From the NCBI GenBank assembly GCA_903862955.1, contig CAIPAH010000030.1, positions 164,748-228,747 on the forward strand: a DNA stretch of 64,000 nucleotides, in the 5' to 3' direction. This stretch comes from an uncultured Opitutia bacterium (GTDB lineage: Bacteria > Verrucomicrobiota > Verrucomicrobiia > Opitutales > Opitutaceae). Shown here piece by piece: positions 27,640 through 37,215 of the stretch. Every line of letters starts with the position of its first letter. Position 1 is the first letter of the stretch. A model generated the notes under the pieces. It worked only from the letters and a program-made list of their open reading frames with translations. It was not told the origin of the DNA and ran no database searches. The translations under genes were made by a program, and so were the position numbers.

Positions 27640-28470
27640 ATGAATCCCGGCTCAAGATTTCGCGGCGCCCTTGCGGCCGAGCGGCCCCTGCAGATCGCCG
27701 GCACGATCAACGCCTACGCCGCCTTGCTCGCCCAGCGCGCGGGTTTCCACGCGATTTACCTCTCCGGTGCCGGCGTCGCCAACCATTCCTACGGCCTGCC
27801 CGACACCGGGCTGACTTCGCTGGCTGATGTGCTCATCGACGTCCGCCGCATCACCCGCCGAGTCGAGCTTCCGCTGCTCGTGGACATCGACACGGGCTGG
27901 GACGACCCCGCCACCGCTGTGCGCGAGGTAGCCGCCGCCGGTGCCGCCGCTGTCCATCTCGAGGACCAGGTTCCCGCCAAGCTTTGCGGCCATCTTCCCG
28001 GCAAGCACCTCATCTCCACTGCGGAAATGACCAAGCGCGTCCAAGCCGCCGTGTCTGGGCGGACTGACCCTGACTTCGTGATCATGGCTCGCACCGATGC
28101 CGCTGCCGTCGAGGGCGTGCCCGCCGCCATCGCGCGCGCCCAAGCCTACGTCACCGCCGGCGCCGACATGATATTCGCCGAAGCCCTCCCCACGCTCGAC
28201 GACTATCGCCAGTTCACCGCTGCGCTCAAAGTTCCCGTCCTGGCCAACCTCACCGAGTTTGGCCGCACGCCCTATTTCACCCTCGCCGAACTCCGCAACG
28301 CGGGCATCGCCATGGCCCTCTATCCGCTGTCCGCCTCCCGTGCCTCCGCCGTGGCGTCGCTCGAGGTCTTCACCGCCATCCGCCGCGACGGCACGCAGCA
28401 GTCAGTCGTGGAAAAAATGCAAACCCGCGCCGAGCTTTACGCCACGCTCGGCTACACTCCTCCGCAGTGA
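27640..28470 (+). CDS. prpB: 2-methylisocitrate lyase
   Basis: 276 residues, slightly short for the family. The ICL/PEPM barrel signatures are present: SGAGVANHSYGLPD, DIDTGWDDP (metal ligands), HLEDQ with Glu108, and KLCGHL with the catalytic Cys116. The enzyme splits 2-methylisocitrate to pyruvate and succinate in the methylcitrate cycle. It begins the plus-strand prpB-prpC-prpD operon, 62 bases before prpC. A relaxed phosphonomutase-like role is less likely given the neighbours. The substrate, propionyl-CoA, could come from the branched-chain acyl-CoA operon downstream. Confidence 0.9.
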   Translation: MNPGSRFRGALAAERPLQIAGTINAYAALLAQRAGFHAIYLSGAGVANHSYGLPDTGLTSLADVLIDVRRITRRVELPLLVDIDTGWDDPATAVREVAAAGAAAVHLEDQVPAKLCGHLPGKHLISTAEMTKRVQAAVSGRTDPDFVIMARTDAAAVEGVPAAIARAQAYVTAGADMIFAEALPTLDDYRQFTAALKVPVLANLTEFGRTPYFTLAELRNAGIAMALYPLSASRASAVASLEVFTAIRRDGTQQSVVEKMQTRAELYATLGYTPPQ

Positions 28471-28532
28471 CCTCCGTCCTGTCGTTTTCCCGGCGCGTCC
28501 TTCCGTGAAATCCGCGATCAAACGAGCTTCCA

Positions 28533-29720
28533 ATGAGTGACGCCGCTCCGCTTCCCGGCCCCAAGGTCAAGAAATCCGTCGCGCTCTCCGGCGTCATCGC
28601 CGGCTCCACCGCCATCTGCACCGTCGGCCAGTCGGGCAACGACCTGCATTACCGCGGTTACGACATCGCCGACCTCGCCCGCGGCGCCACGTTCGAGGAG
28701 GTCGCCCACTTGCTGATTCACGGCCACCTGCCCAACACCGCGGAGCTCGCCGCCTACCGCACCAAGCTCACCCGCCTCCGCGGCCTGCCCGCGCCGCTGC
28801 GGACGGTGTTGGAGCAAATCCCCGCGGGCGCGCATCCGATGGACGTCCTTCGCACCGGCTGCTCAGCCTTGGGCGCGCTCGAGTCCGAAAAACTTCCCGC
28901 GTCCGGCGCCAACGCCGACTCCGTCCCCGCAGCGCGCGAACTCGCCGACCGCCTGATCGCGGTATTTCCGTCGATGCTGCTCTACTGGCATCACTTCTCC
29001 ACGTCCGGCCGCCGCCCGGTCGTTGAGTCCGCGGAAAACTCCGTCGCCGCGCATTTTCTCCAGTTGCTTCATTCCGGCAGCGGGCGCCGCGCCCCTTCGG
29101 CCGCGGAGATTCGCGCGCTCGACCAGTCGCTCATCCTCTACGCCGAACACGAGTTCAACGCCTCCACCTTCACGGCGCGCGTGATCGCCGGCACCGGCGC
29201 TGATTTTTATTCCGCCATCACCGGCGCCATCGGCGCGCTCCGCGGGCCCAAGCACGGCGGCGCCAACGAGGTCGCCCTGGAAATCCAGCAGCGCTACCGC
29301 ACGCCCGACGAGGCGGAGGCGGGTATCCGCGCCGGGCTCGCACGCAAGGAGATCGTCATCGGTTTCGGCCATCCCGTTTACACCACCGGCGATCCGCGCA
29401 ATCCCATCATCAAGGCCGTCGCCCGCGACCTCTGCGCCACGGGCGAGGGCCGGAACCTGTGCCAGATCGCCGAGCGTATCGAGACCGTGTTGTGGAACGA
29501 GAAGAAGATGTTTCCCAACTTGGATTGGTATAGCGCGGTCGCCTATCACGAGCTCGGCGTGCCTACTGCCATGTTCACCCCGCTGTTCGTCCTCGCCCGC
29601 ACGGCCGGTTGGTCCGCGCACATCATCGAACAGCGCGTGGACGGCAAAATCATCCGCCCCGGCGCCAATTACACCGGCCCCGCAGACCGTCCGTTCGTCC
29701 CGCTCTCGCAACGTCCATGA
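28533..29720 (+). CDS. prpC: 2-methylcitrate synthase
   Basis: 395 residues of the citrate synthase family. The catalytic triad is visible: His206 in YAEHEFNAS, His280 in GFGHPVY and Asp331 in FPNLDWYSA. The short N-terminus and [15 protein letters not shown] start are typical of the methylcitrate/citrate type II dimeric enzymes. Between prpB and prpD it should condense propionyl-CoA with oxaloacetate; some citrate synthase activity is usual in this group. The stop overlaps the prpD start by ATGA. Confidence 0.92.
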   Translation: MSDAAPLPGPKVKKSVALSGVIAGSTAICTVGQSGNDLHYRGYDIADLARGATFEEVAHLLIHGHLPNTAELAAYRTKLTRLRGLPAPLRTVLEQIPAGAHPMDVLRTGCSALGALESEKLPASGANADSVPAARELADRLIAVFPSMLLYWHHFSTSGRRPVVESAENSVAAHFLQLLHSGSGRRAPSAAEIRALDQSLILYAEHEFNASTFTARVIAGTGADFYSAITGAIGALRGPKHGGANEVALEIQQRYRTPDEAEAGIRAGLARKEIVIGFGHPVYTTGDPRNPIIKAVARDLCATGEGRNLCQIAERIETVLWNEKKMFPNLDWYSAVAYHELGVPTAMFTPLFVLARTAGWSAHIIEQRVDGKIIRPGANYTGPADRPFVPLSQRP

Positions 29721-31195
29721 GTTCCCCCATTTCCAACGTCCGCCCCGCCCCCGACGCCCTCCTGACCGACCTCGCCGACTACGCGCTCAGTGCAAAGATC
29801 ACGAGCGCCGAGGCCCTCGACACCGCCCGCTGGTGTCTCGCCGATACCCTCGCCTGCGGCATCCTGGCCCTGGCTTACCCAGCCTGCACCAAGCTCCTCG
29901 GACCCGTCGTGCCCGGCACGACGATCCAACACGGCGCCCGCGTGCCCGGCACCGCCTACGAACTCGATCCCGTGCAGGCCGCCTTCAACATCGGCACGAT
30001 CGTCCGCTGGCTCGACTTCAACGACACCTGGCTCGCCGCCGAGTGGGGCCATCCCTCTGACAACCTCGGCGCCATCCTCGCCACCGCCGACTGGCTCTCC
30101 CGCCAGCAGGAAGCGGGTGTCACCCCCGCCGCCTTCCATTCGAAAATCGAAATTCGTAATTCGAAAATTACCGTCCACGACGTCCTCGTCGCCATGGTCA
30201 AGGCCCACGAAATCCAGGGCGTGCTCGCCCTCGAAAACTCCTTCAACCGCGTCGGGCTCGACCACGTCCTCCTCGTCCGCGTTGCCTCCACCGCCGTCAC
30301 CACCGCCCTGCTGGGCGGCACGCGCGAGCAGGTCGTCAACGCCCTTTCCCACGCCTGGCTCGACGGCTCCGCGCTCCGGACCTACCGCCACGCGCCCAAC
30401 ACCGGCTCCCGCAAGTCCTGGGCCGCCGGTGACGCCACCAGCCGCGCCGTCCGGCTCGCGCTCATCGCCCTGACCGGCGAGATGGGCTATCCCTCGGCGC
30501 TCACCGCCAAAACGTGGGGATTCCAGGACGTTTCATTCAAGGGTGCGCCCGTGAAACTCGCCCGTCCCCTCGGCAGCTACGTGATGGAAAACGTCCTCTT
30601 CAAGATTTCCTTCCCCGCCGAGTTCCACGCCCAAACCGCCGTCGAGTGCGCCGTGCAACTACACCCGCTCGTGCACGACCGGCTCGCGGAGATCACCCGC
30701 GTCGAACTCACCACCCACGAGTCGGCCATCCGGATCATCGACAAGACCGGCCCGCTGCATAACCCGGCGGATCGCGACCACTGCCTGCAATACATGACCG
30801 CCATCGGCCTCATCTTTGGCAACCTCACCGCCGCGGACTACGAGGACAAGGTCGCCGCCGATCCGCGCATCGACGCCCTCCGCGCGAAGATGACCGTCAC
30901 CGAGGACAAGTCTTACTCGAAGGACTACCTCGACCCCGACAAGCGCTCCATCGCCAACGCCGTGCAGGTCTTCTTTCGCGACGGCTCTTCGACTCCGAAG
31001 GTCGCCGTCGAATTTCCCATCGGCCATCGCCGCCGGCGCCAGGACGGCATCCCGCTCCTGCGCAAGAAAGCTGAGGCCGCTTTCGCCGCACACTACGGCG
31101 CCGCCAAGTCCGCCGCGCTGCTTTCCCTCTTCGCCGATCGCGCTCAGCTGGAGGCAATGCCGGTCCACGCTTTTGCCAGCCAGTGGGCAAAATAG
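29717..31195 (+). CDS. prpD: 2-methylcitrate dehydratase
   Basis: 492 residues from the ATG at 29717, which overlaps prpC. MmgE/PrpD family wording runs through the protein ([66 protein letters not shown]). It dehydrates 2-methylcitrate to 2-methyl-cis-aconitate without an iron-sulfur cluster. Residues 140-151 ([12 protein letters not shown]) do not look like family sequence: they are encoded by an AT-rich dispersed repeat inserted in frame just before the conserved [17 protein letters not shown] block. The rest of the frame is intact, so the enzyme is probably functional. Confidence 0.92.
   Translation: MSSPISNVRPAPDALLTDLADYALSAKITSAEALDTARWCLADTLACGILALAYPACTKLLGPVVPGTTIQHGARVPGTAYELDPVQAAFNIGTIVRWLDFNDTWLAAEWGHPSDNLGAILATADWLSRQQEAGVTPAAFHSKIEIRNSKITVHDVLVAMVKAHEIQGVLALENSFNRVGLDHVLLVRVASTAVTTALLGGTREQVVNALSHAWLDGSALRTYRHAPNTGSRKSWAAGDATSRAVRLALIALTGEMGYPSALTAKTWGFQDVSFKGAPVKLARPLGSYVMENVLFKISFPAEFHAQTAVECAVQLHPLVHDRLAEITRVELTTHESAIRIIDKTGPLHNPADRDHCLQYMTAIGLIFGNLTAADYEDKVAADPRIDALRAKMTVTEDKSYSKDYLDPDKRSIANAVQVFFRDGSSTPKVAVEFPIGHRRRRQDGIPLLRKKAEAAFAAHYGAAKSAALLSLFADRAQLEAMPVHAFASQWAK
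30136..30171. repeat. AT-rich repeat inserted in frame in prpD
   Basis: A stretch of TCGAAAAT/AATTCG units, far lower in GC than the gene around it, encodes prpD residues 141-151. Its 17-base core at 30140-30156 differs by one base from the core at 6596-6612 in an intergenic gap. The exact ends of the insertion cannot be fixed without homologues. Confidence 0.6.
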
Positions 31196-31225
31196 CGCGC
31201 CGGTTGCCGCGGCCGGGCGGGAGCG

Positions 31226-32068
31226 TCAGCTCACCACGATTTTCAGCTGCTCGTATTTCCGCTGCGCCTGCTCGCACGCCCGCTGGAATTCCAGCTCGGT
31301 GACGCCCGCCTTGGCAAAATTCTCCGGGGTGATCTTCCAATAAGATTCTTCGCCGGGAATGCAGTAGAACCGATCCGCGGCGGCCGACGCCGCAAGCGTC
31401 AGCAGGTGAGTCAGCGGATTGTGCCGGCCCGCCGGGCGGTAGTGATGCCGGATGGCGGTGACGGTCTCGTGCGGCAACCGCCACTGCACCAGGATCTTCT
31501 CAGCCGCCTCGACGTTGGTCATGCTCCAGTGAGCCTGCTCCCAGACGTCCAAAATCGTTTCACCACTCTCGCGGAAGGGCGGAATTCGCGAACCCGGCGC
31601 CGCGAGCCGTTCCAGTGCCATCATGCCGATCGTGCGGAGCAGGCCGACGGTGTAGCAATTGCGTGGGCTTTCCCCGGCCGGCTTGGCGAGCTCTTCCATC
31701 AGGACGGCAACGAACAGCGCGTTCAGCCGCAGCTTCGCGCCATCGATCGGGTAGAGGCGCATGCGTTGATCCCCGAGCTGCGTGGCGACCACCGCGCCGA
31801 CCAGACGATGCACCTCCGCGAAACCGATCATGCCCACTGCCCGCTCGATCGAGCCCACGGGCTCGGGCGGCGAATAAAACGCGCTGTTCGCGCTGCGGAT
31901 GAGCTGGGCCACCAGCTGCGAGTCCTGACGCAACACCGTCACAACCTCCGCCAAGTCCACTGCCCGATCGTGCATCAGCTGGCCAAGCTCAACGAGCAGC
32001 CGCGGCGCGGCAGGAAGTTTCTCCGCCACGCGCCTGAGATCCACATCCGACAATAAGGCCGTAACCAT
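31226..32068 (-). CDS. HDOD domain protein
   Basis: 280 residues. The HDOD domain spans roughly residues 15-215: LPAAPRLLVELGQLMHD, VLRQDSQLVAQLIRSANSAFY, SIERAVGMIGFAEV and a late HHY metal-like pair. HDOD proteins are degenerate HD-superfamily regulators that act in signalling (chemotaxis, quorum or cyclic-dinucleotide circuits) and usually lack phosphohydrolase residues. No other domain is fused. It is convergent with prpD, with a 30-base gap, and so is not part of the methylcitrate operon. Confidence 0.88.
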   Translation of the reverse strand: MVTALLSDVDLRRVAEKLPAAPRLLVELGQLMHDRAVDLAEVVTVLRQDSQLVAQLIRSANSAFYSPPEPVGSIERAVGMIGFAEVHRLVGAVVATQLGDQRMRLYPIDGAKLRLNALFVAVLMEELAKPAGESPRNCYTVGLLRTIGMMALERLAAPGSRIPPFRESGETILDVWEQAHWSMTNVEAAEKILVQWRLPHETVTAIRHHYRPAGRHNPLTHLLTLAASAAADRFYCIPGEESYWKITPENFAKAGVTELEFQRACEQAQRKYEQLKIVVS

Positions 32069-32177
32069 GGGTTATTTACGGCACGTTTAACCCCAGAATT
32101 TAGCCCAACCTTGGATTTCCTTTCGGCGCCAAGGCACCGCCATTCCCGCCTTTTTCAGGATTCCGCTTGCCTATTTC

Positions 32178-32191
32178 GGAACGTTCGTTCT
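32178..32191. promoter_or_regulatory. Candidate TetR operator (self)
   Basis: GGAACGTTCGTTCT lies 10 bases before the TetR ATG. Its core CGGAACGTTCGTTC matches the site at 32799-32812 in front of the SDR gene. Inverted half sites GGAAC/GTTC(T/C) with a 4-base centre are consistent with a TetR dimer site. Confidence 0.65.
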
Positions 32192-32201
32192 CTTATCAGC
32201 C

Positions 32202-32780
32202 ATGTCCCGGACCAAGGAGTTTGATGAAGCCGAAGTGCTCGACCACGCGCTCGAGCTCTTCCGTGCCCGCGGGTTCAAGCACACGTCCTTCGCCGACTTG
32301 ACCAGCGAGCTCGGCGTGAGCCGCCAAAGCCTCTACGACACCTACGGCGACAAGCAGACCCTTTATCACACTGCCCTCAAGCGCTACCTCGACCGCTCCC
32401 TTGACGGCCTCCGCCGGAAACTGGCCGACTCTGCCCCAATTCGCGAAGTCCTGACGGGCATGTTTGACGCGATGATCTCAGGCAGCTGCAGCAACGGTTC
32501 GCCCGGCTGCCTGATGGTCAATTCCATGGTGGAACAGGCCCCACACGATGCCGACATCCGCGCTCTCGCCCAGATCCACGCCCGCGAGATCGAGGGCCTC
32601 TTCGCCTCCCGCCTCAGTGCCGCGCAGCGCCAGGGCGAAATCGCCAAGGACAAGGATCCCGTCGCCCTCGCCCGCTTCCTCTACCACACCATGCTCGGCT
32701 TCGGCGTTGCCTCCCGCGCCCTCGGCGAACGTGAGTCCCTCCGCAGCAGCGCCCGCCTGGCCTTGCAGGTTCTCAACTGA
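32202..32780 (+). CDS. TetR/AcrR family regulator
   Basis: 192 residues. The N-terminal TetR helix-turn-helix is clear (VLDHALELFRARGFKHTSFADLTSELGVSRQSLYDTYGDKQTLYHTAL); the C-terminal half resembles the TetR_C_16/C_33 ligand domain with GSPGCLMVNSMVE. It is followed 54 bases later by an SDR gene. Near-identical palindromes precede both genes, so autoregulation and control of the SDR gene by a small lipophilic or carbonyl ligand are likely. Confidence 0.92.
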   Translation: MSRTKEFDEAEVLDHALELFRARGFKHTSFADLTSELGVSRQSLYDTYGDKQTLYHTALKRYLDRSLDGLRRKLADSAPIREVLTGMFDAMISGSCSNGSPGCLMVNSMVEQAPHDADIRALAQIHAREIEGLFASRLSAAQRQGEIAKDKDPVALARFLYHTMLGFGVASRALGERESLRSSARLALQVLN

Positions 32781-32798
32781 TCTTCTTTTACCAATATT

Positions 32799-32812
32799 GG
32801 AACGTTTGTTCC
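32799..32812. promoter_or_regulatory. Candidate TetR operator (SDR gene)
   Basis: GGAACGTTTGTTCC is a palindrome of two GGAAC half sites with a 4-base centre, 22 bases before the SDR start. It shares 12 of 14 bases with the site before the TetR gene. Confidence 0.7.
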
Positions 32813-32834
32813 GTTTAATAACCAACCAGTTTTT

Positions 32835-33575
32835 ATGAAAAACCAAACCATTCTCGTCACCGGCGGCACCACTGGCATCGGCCTGGCCACCGCGCAACTT
32901 CTGCAAGCCGAAGGCGCGCGGGTCATTGTCACCGGACGCAATCCCACGACGCTCGCCGACGCCCGCGCGGTGCTCGGGCCCGACGCCTTCGTCCTGGCCT
33001 CCGACGCCGCCTCCGTCACGGAGGCCCAAGCCCTCGGCGCCAAAATCCAGCAATTTGCCCCCAAACTCGATGGCGCGTTTCTCAACGCCGGCACGTTCAC
33101 CTTCGGCCCCATCGAGTCCATGACGCCGAAAAACTTCGAGGACATGTTTGGCGTAAATGTCCGTGGCCTGTACTTCCAACTGCAGTCACTGCTGCCGCTT
33201 CTCACCAACCCGAGCTCGGTGGTCCTCAACGCCTCCGTCGTGGCGGAACTGGGCCTGCCCTCGTCCAGCATCTACTCCGCAACCAAAGCCGCGGTCGTCT
33301 CGCTCGGTAAATCGCTCGCCACCGAGCTCGCCCCGCGCGGCATCCGCGTCAACACCCTCAGCCCTGGTCCGGTCCGGACGCCCGGCTTCGACAAGCTCGG
33401 CTTCGATGCCACCAGCCTGAAGGGTTTCGAGGACAGCATGGTCGCCGGCACGCTGCTCAAGCGCTTCGGCCTCCCTGACGAGATCGCCCGCCTGGCGCGC
33501 TTTCTCCTCTCCGCCGATTCCAGCTTCATCATCGGCGAAAACATCACGGCCGACGGCGGCATCCGCCTCACCTAA
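32835..33575 (+). CDS. SDR family oxidoreductase
   Basis: 246 residues, classical short-chain dehydrogenase: dinucleotide motif TGGTTGIG (residues 10-17), NAG-type LNAGTF, catalytic YSATK with Ser-Tyr-Lys spacing and the PGPVRTPG cofactor loop. The residue pattern VTGRNP after beta-2 suggests NADP preference. It reduces a carbonyl or oxidises an alcohol; the substrate is unknown. It is controlled with the TetR gene through paired operators, an arrangement common for oxidoreductases induced by electrophilic compounds. Confidence 0.9.
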   Translation: MKNQTILVTGGTTGIGLATAQLLQAEGARVIVTGRNPTTLADARAVLGPDAFVLASDAASVTEAQALGAKIQQFAPKLDGAFLNAGTFTFGPIESMTPKNFEDMFGVNVRGLYFQLQSLLPLLTNPSSVVLNASVVAELGLPSSSIYSATKAAVVSLGKSLATELAPRGIRVNTLSPGPVRTPGFDKLGFDATSLKGFEDSMVAGTLLKRFGLPDEIARLARFLLSADSSFIIGENITADGGIRLT

Positions 33576-33595
33576 ACATCCGTATCATTCCTGCC

Positions 33596-33670
33596 ATGAT
33601 TCCGCTCCTTCTCGTCCTTTCCGCACTTTGCGTGCTTGTCGCCACCGATTCCGCCAGCACCACCGAGTGA
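33596..33670 (+). CDS. Possible 24-residue hydrophobic peptide
   Basis: An ATG 20 bases after the SDR stop opens a short frame, MIPLLLVLSALCVLVATDSA then STTE, with a hydrophobic core typical of a leaderless membrane peptide or a remnant signal peptide. Its stop lies 7 bases before the convergent peptidase gene. It could equally be chance; no homologue is known to me. Confidence 0.25.
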   Translation: MIPLLLVLSALCVLVATDSASTTE

Positions 33671-33677
33671 CCGGCCC

Positions 33678-34487
33678 CTATTCCATCACCCGGATGGTCC
33701 AAAAGTCGTCCGCCAGGTTTGCGTCCAACAAATACGTGTAGGGCATCGTGAAATAGCCCTGCTGGCCCCACGTGGGACCCCAAGAGTTGCGCACCGTGAA
33801 GGTCTGCCTGGCCTCGTTGTAGCCCACCGCCAGCACCGCATGTCCGCCGACGGTCTGCTCCTTCGGCTGCGGCATGCCGAGCACGCCCGTCTTGGCGACC
33901 ACCGGGCCCTCGAATGACTCATACACGGTGAAGCCGAACACGAACGGATACCCCGACGCCAAGCAGCCCTTCATTTGCGACAGCGTGCGGTCGATGCGCT
34001 GGTAGGCGACAGACTGATATTCCAGCGCGGTCTTGAAACACGCCGGCGGCGGTTTCTGCGCGGGCTTGGCCGTGTCCGCCCACAAGTTCGTCTTGGGGTT
34101 CGCTGGCGTGTCGTCGTAGGTCCACTCCGTCTCGGGGCAGACGCCGAGCTTGTTCACGACCTTGATGCCGTCGCGGATCTGCGCGCCGCCGTCGATGGGC
34201 ACGGAGTGCTCCACGTTGCGTTCGTTCCAGTAGATGAACAGCCGCGACGGCGTGAAATCGGGCTTATGCTTTTCCAGCCGGCGCGTGAACTGCACCGCGG
34301 CGGCGATGGCGTTGGCCGTGCACGAGCCGATGCGGCCCTGGTCGAACACGGGGGGACATTGTTTGCGGAGATCGGCGGACGGGGGCAGCGACGAGACCAC
34401 TTTCTGGGGCGCCGCGTAAACATGGTCGCGATGATCCGGCAGATCCGCGACCCAGCCATAACTATTCGAGCTCGGATGGGAGGCCAT
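33678..34487 (-). CDS. Papain-like C1 family cysteine peptidase
   Basis: 269 residues from the ATG at 34487. The catalytic set is complete: Gln50 and Cys56 in DQGRIGSCTANA, His216 in GGHAVLAVGY and Asn234 in RNSWGPTWG. The start GWVADLPDHRDHVYAAP and the block DGIKVVNKLGVCPETEWTYD are typical of a bacterial C1 group that has neither a signal peptide nor an inhibitory propeptide, so an active cytoplasmic enzyme or non-classical export is implied. Substrate unknown. A longer reading upstream to 35051 crosses the VOC gene and is a shadow. Confidence 0.9.
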   Translation of the reverse strand: MASHPSSNSYGWVADLPDHRDHVYAAPQKVVSSLPPSADLRKQCPPVFDQGRIGSCTANAIAAAVQFTRRLEKHKPDFTPSRLFIYWNERNVEHSVPIDGGAQIRDGIKVVNKLGVCPETEWTYDDTPANPKTNLWADTAKPAQKPPPACFKTALEYQSVAYQRIDRTLSQMKGCLASGYPFVFGFTVYESFEGPVVAKTGVLGMPQPKEQTVGGHAVLAVGYNEARQTFTVRNSWGPTWGQQGYFTMPYTYLLDANLADDFWTIRVME

Positions 34488-34619
34488 GGTGGGAATGGGG
34501 TTGAAACAGCAGGGCACCAACGGATGCCGGCAGATTAGTTTTCCCCGGCAGCCAGGCAAGACCGCGGCCGCATGAAAAAGTGCGTGCCCCGCCGCCGCCC
34601 CTGCGCGTAAATCCGGGCC

Positions 34620-35042
34620 ATGGCTCGCTCCTCCAAAAAATCCCTCTCCACGCGACGGGCCGTCATCCCGGTCCGCGCGCTCGACTTCGTCATGTATAAC
34701 TCGAAGAACGTCCGCAAAACCCGCGCGTTCTACCAGAAACTCTTCGGCTTCCGCCGCGGCGAGGAATGGACCGAGTTCTGGTCCGAGTTCGCCACCGAAC
34801 CCCTCACGTTCTGCCTCAACGGCCCGTCCAAAACCATCCGCCCCGAATGGAACTGGATGGGCACGCCCTGCATCGCGCTCGCCGTGGACGACGTGCCCGC
34901 CGCCGTCGCCAAGTGCCGCAAGCGGCGCGTGAAGATCGTCATCCCGCCCGTGGAAACCCGCGTCTGCTGGATGGCGTGGATCGCCGACCCCGCCGGTAAC
35001 CGCATCTGCCTGCATTCCCGCAAGAACGGCACCGCTGGCTGA
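34620..35042 (+). CDS. VOC family (glyoxalase/bleomycin resistance-like) protein
   Basis: 140 residues with a basic N-terminal tail of about 18 residues, then one VOC module pair (FVMYNSKNVRKTRAFYQKLFGFRR; IALAVDDVPAAVAKCRKRRVKIVIPPVET; WIADPAGNRICLHSR). The usual metal ligands (His/Glu) are only partly recognisable, so lyase, dioxygenase or binding activity cannot be assigned. It is divergently placed between the C1 peptidase and a lipoprotein gene. Confidence 0.82.
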   Translation: MARSSKKSLSTRRAVIPVRALDFVMYNSKNVRKTRAFYQKLFGFRRGEEWTEFWSEFATEPLTFCLNGPSKTIRPEWNWMGTPCIALAVDDVPAAVAKCRKRRVKIVIPPVETRVCWMAWIADPAGNRICLHSRKNGTAG

Positions 35043-35071
35043 GATATCCATTCCCGACCGTCAAACGGTGG

Positions 35072-35101
35072 CCTTGCCCGCCGTAGTCCCGGCGGAGGCG
35101 G
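35072..35101. repeat. Degenerate copy of a 30-base dispersed repeat
   Basis: The segment shares most positions with the 30-base repeat found at 51757-51786, 52228-52257 and 61120-61149 (core TGCCCGCCGTAG and GGCGGAGG). Unlike those three, this copy is intergenic. Confidence 0.5.
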
Positions 35102-35104
35102 CAC

Positions 35105-35134
35105 AAAAAAACGGCGCGGATTGCTCCGCGCCGT
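35105..35134 (-). terminator. Intrinsic terminator of the YXWGXW lipoprotein gene
   Basis: On the minus strand a 10-bp stem (35125-35134 with 35111-35120) and TTGC/GCAA tetraloop is followed by a run of seven T. It lies about 45 bases after the lipoprotein stop. Confidence 0.9.
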
Positions 35135-35177
35135 CTTCGTTAAGATCAGGATCTAGTCAGCGAGAATGCGACCGGGA

Positions 35178-35678
35178 TCAATTCCAGTGGCCCTCGTGGA
35201 AGCGGTAGGCGTTGCCTTCCTGCTCCGTGTACGGGGGGATCCAGCTCGAGCCCTTGTAGGGCGGGACTTCCCAGTGACCGGCCATCCACTCGTAGCGGCT
35301 CTCGCGCCACGTCCAGAAGCCCGGAATCCACACATAGTCGCCCGTCGGGCGCGCAAGGACAACTTCCTGCTGGGGCGCCGGCAGGGCTGAAGTGACGATG
35401 ATCATGTTGCCCGCGGGAGCAGGATTCGTGGTCGTCGTGGTCGTGTACGACGTACCGGCCGGCGTGGTGGTCACGTAGGTCGGACTCTGCGTCATGACCG
35501 GGGTGGTCTGGGTGGTTTGAGTCGTGACCGTGGTGGCCGAGGAGGGCGGCGGCGGCGAGGAAACCACGTGGGATTCCTCAGAGGCGCAGCCGGCCATCAG
35601 GGCCAGCGCACCGCAGAGGGCAAAAGTAGGTGCGAGCAGTGCTCCGCGCCTAGAAGGGGTTGTGTTGTTGGTATTCAT
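35178..35678 (-). CDS. Lipoprotein with YXWGXW-type repeats
   Basis: 166 residues from the ATG at 35678. The lipobox LMAGC lies near residue 31; it is followed by a long Ser/Thr/Pro linker (residues about 38-90), and then a small domain with repeated [24 protein letters not shown] and YRFHEGHW. This is the YXWGXW repeat found in many outer-membrane-associated lipoproteins of unknown function. The linker would carry the domain away from the membrane. An intrinsic terminator follows. Confidence 0.85.
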   Translation of the reverse strand: MNTNNTTPSRRGALLAPTFALCGALALMAGCASEESHVVSSPPPPSSATTVTTQTTQTTPVMTQSPTYVTTTPAGTSYTTTTTTNPAPAGNMIIVTSALPAPQQEVVLARPTGDYVWIPGFWTWRESRYEWMAGHWEVPPYKGSSWIPPYTEQEGNAYRFHEGHWN

Positions 35679-35816
35679 ACCGACAACGCTGACCGGCAAA
35701 TCGCCCGGTGGTTCGGCGCGATCAACGGCATGGGCTGGAAACCCCAGCCCCTGCGTCCATGCGGTTTACGGATTTGCCAGCCGGGAACGCCTGCGCTTGG
35801 CTGGCGCCTTACCCAC

Positions 35817-37214
35817 ATGTCACGCACTCTTGTCAAAGACGCCCTCAACGCCTCCGCGCCGATGGACCCCATCCTCCTCCAGGGCTGGGTTCGCACACGG
35901 CGCGACGCCAAGGCCTTCTCCTTCATCGAGCTCAACGACGGTTCCTGCCTGAAGGGCATCCAGATCGTCGCCGACGCCGCGCTGCCGGACTACGCCCATA
36001 TCACCAAGGCCAACACCGGCGCCTCCCTCGAGGTGCGCGGCCGCCTGGTCGAGTCGAAGGGCTCGGGCCAGAAATGGGAGGTCGTCGCCACCGGCTTCAC
36101 GATCCTCGGCGAGGCCGATGCCACCTACCCGCTGCAGAAAAAGGGGCACACGATGGAATTCCTGCGCGAGATCGCGCACCTGCGCCCGCGCTCCAACCTC
36201 TTCGGCGCCGTCTTCCGCGTGCGCAGCCGGCTCGCCTACGCGATTCACCAATTCTTCCAGGACAAGGGCTTTTACTACGTCCACACGCCCATCATCACCG
36301 CCAGCGACGCGGAGGGCGCGGGCGACATGTTCCGCGTCACTACCCTCGACCTCGCCAACCCGCCCAAGACCGAGGACGGCGCCATCGACAACGCCAAGGA
36401 TTTCTTCGCCAAGAAAACTTTCCTTACCGTCTCCGGCCAGCTCGAGGCCGAGATCTTCGCCTGCGCGCTGAGCAACGTCTACACGTTCGGCCCGACCTTC
36501 CGCGCCGAGAACTCGCACACCTCCCGCCACGCCTCCGAGTTCTGGATGATCGAGCCCGAGGTCGCCTTCTGCGACCTCAACGGCAACATGGACCTCGCCG
36601 AGGCGTTCGTGAAATACCTCATTCGCGACATCCGCACGCACTGTCCCGGCGATCTCGAATTCTTCGCCAAGTTCGTGGACAAGGACCTGCTCGCGCGCCT
36701 CGACTTCGTGCTCGACCAGCCGTTCAAGCGCTGCAGCTACACCGAAGCCATTGAGATCCTGGGCAAGTCCGGCAAGACGTGGGAACATCCCGTCGCCTGG
36801 GGCGACAACCTCCAGTCCGAGCATGAGCGCTACCTGACCGAGGAGCACTTCAAGTGCCCCGTCACCGTCTTCAACTACCCGCGCGCGATCAAGGCGTTCT
36901 ACATGCGCCAGACCGATGGCTGCGCCGAGGGCCGCGAGACCGTCGCCGCGATGGATCTCCTCGTGCCCGGCATCGGCGAAATCATCGGTGGCAGCCAGCG
37001 CGAGGAGCGCCTCGACAAGCTCCGCGCCGGCATGGCGCTGCACCACCTCGACGAGAAAAACTACTGGTGGTATCTCGACCTCCGCCGCTACGGCACGGTG
37101 CCGCACGCCGGCTTCGGCCTGGGCTTCGAGCGCATGCTCATGTTCGTCACCGGCGTGGGCAACATCCGCGACGTCATCCCCTTCGCCCGCACGCCGGGCA
37201 CAGCGGAGTTCTAA
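35817..37214 (+). CDS. asnS: Asparaginyl-tRNA synthetase
   Basis: 465 residues from the ATG at 35817. An OB-fold anticodon-binding domain ([25 protein letters not shown]) precedes the class IIb catalytic core with motif 2 [25 protein letters not shown] wording and motif 3 [12 protein letters not shown]. The [16 protein letters not shown] and KAFYMR blocks are characteristic of AsnRS rather than AspRS. It charges tRNA-Asn in the cytoplasm. An upstream in-frame reading to 35517 is antisense to the lipoprotein gene and is rejected. Confidence 0.96.
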   Translation: MSRTLVKDALNASAPMDPILLQGWVRTRRDAKAFSFIELNDGSCLKGIQIVADAALPDYAHITKANTGASLEVRGRLVESKGSGQKWEVVATGFTILGEADATYPLQKKGHTMEFLREIAHLRPRSNLFGAVFRVRSRLAYAIHQFFQDKGFYYVHTPIITASDAEGAGDMFRVTTLDLANPPKTEDGAIDNAKDFFAKKTFLTVSGQLEAEIFACALSNVYTFGPTFRAENSHTSRHASEFWMIEPEVAFCDLNGNMDLAEAFVKYLIRDIRTHCPGDLEFFAKFVDKDLLARLDFVLDQPFKRCSYTEAIEILGKSGKTWEHPVAWGDNLQSEHERYLTEEHFKCPVTVFNYPRAIKAFYMRQTDGCAEGRETVAAMDLLVPGIGEIIGGSQREERLDKLRAGMALHHLDEKNYWWYLDLRRYGTVPHAGFGLGFERMLMFVTGVGNIRDVIPFARTPGTAEF

Positions 37215-37215
37215 G

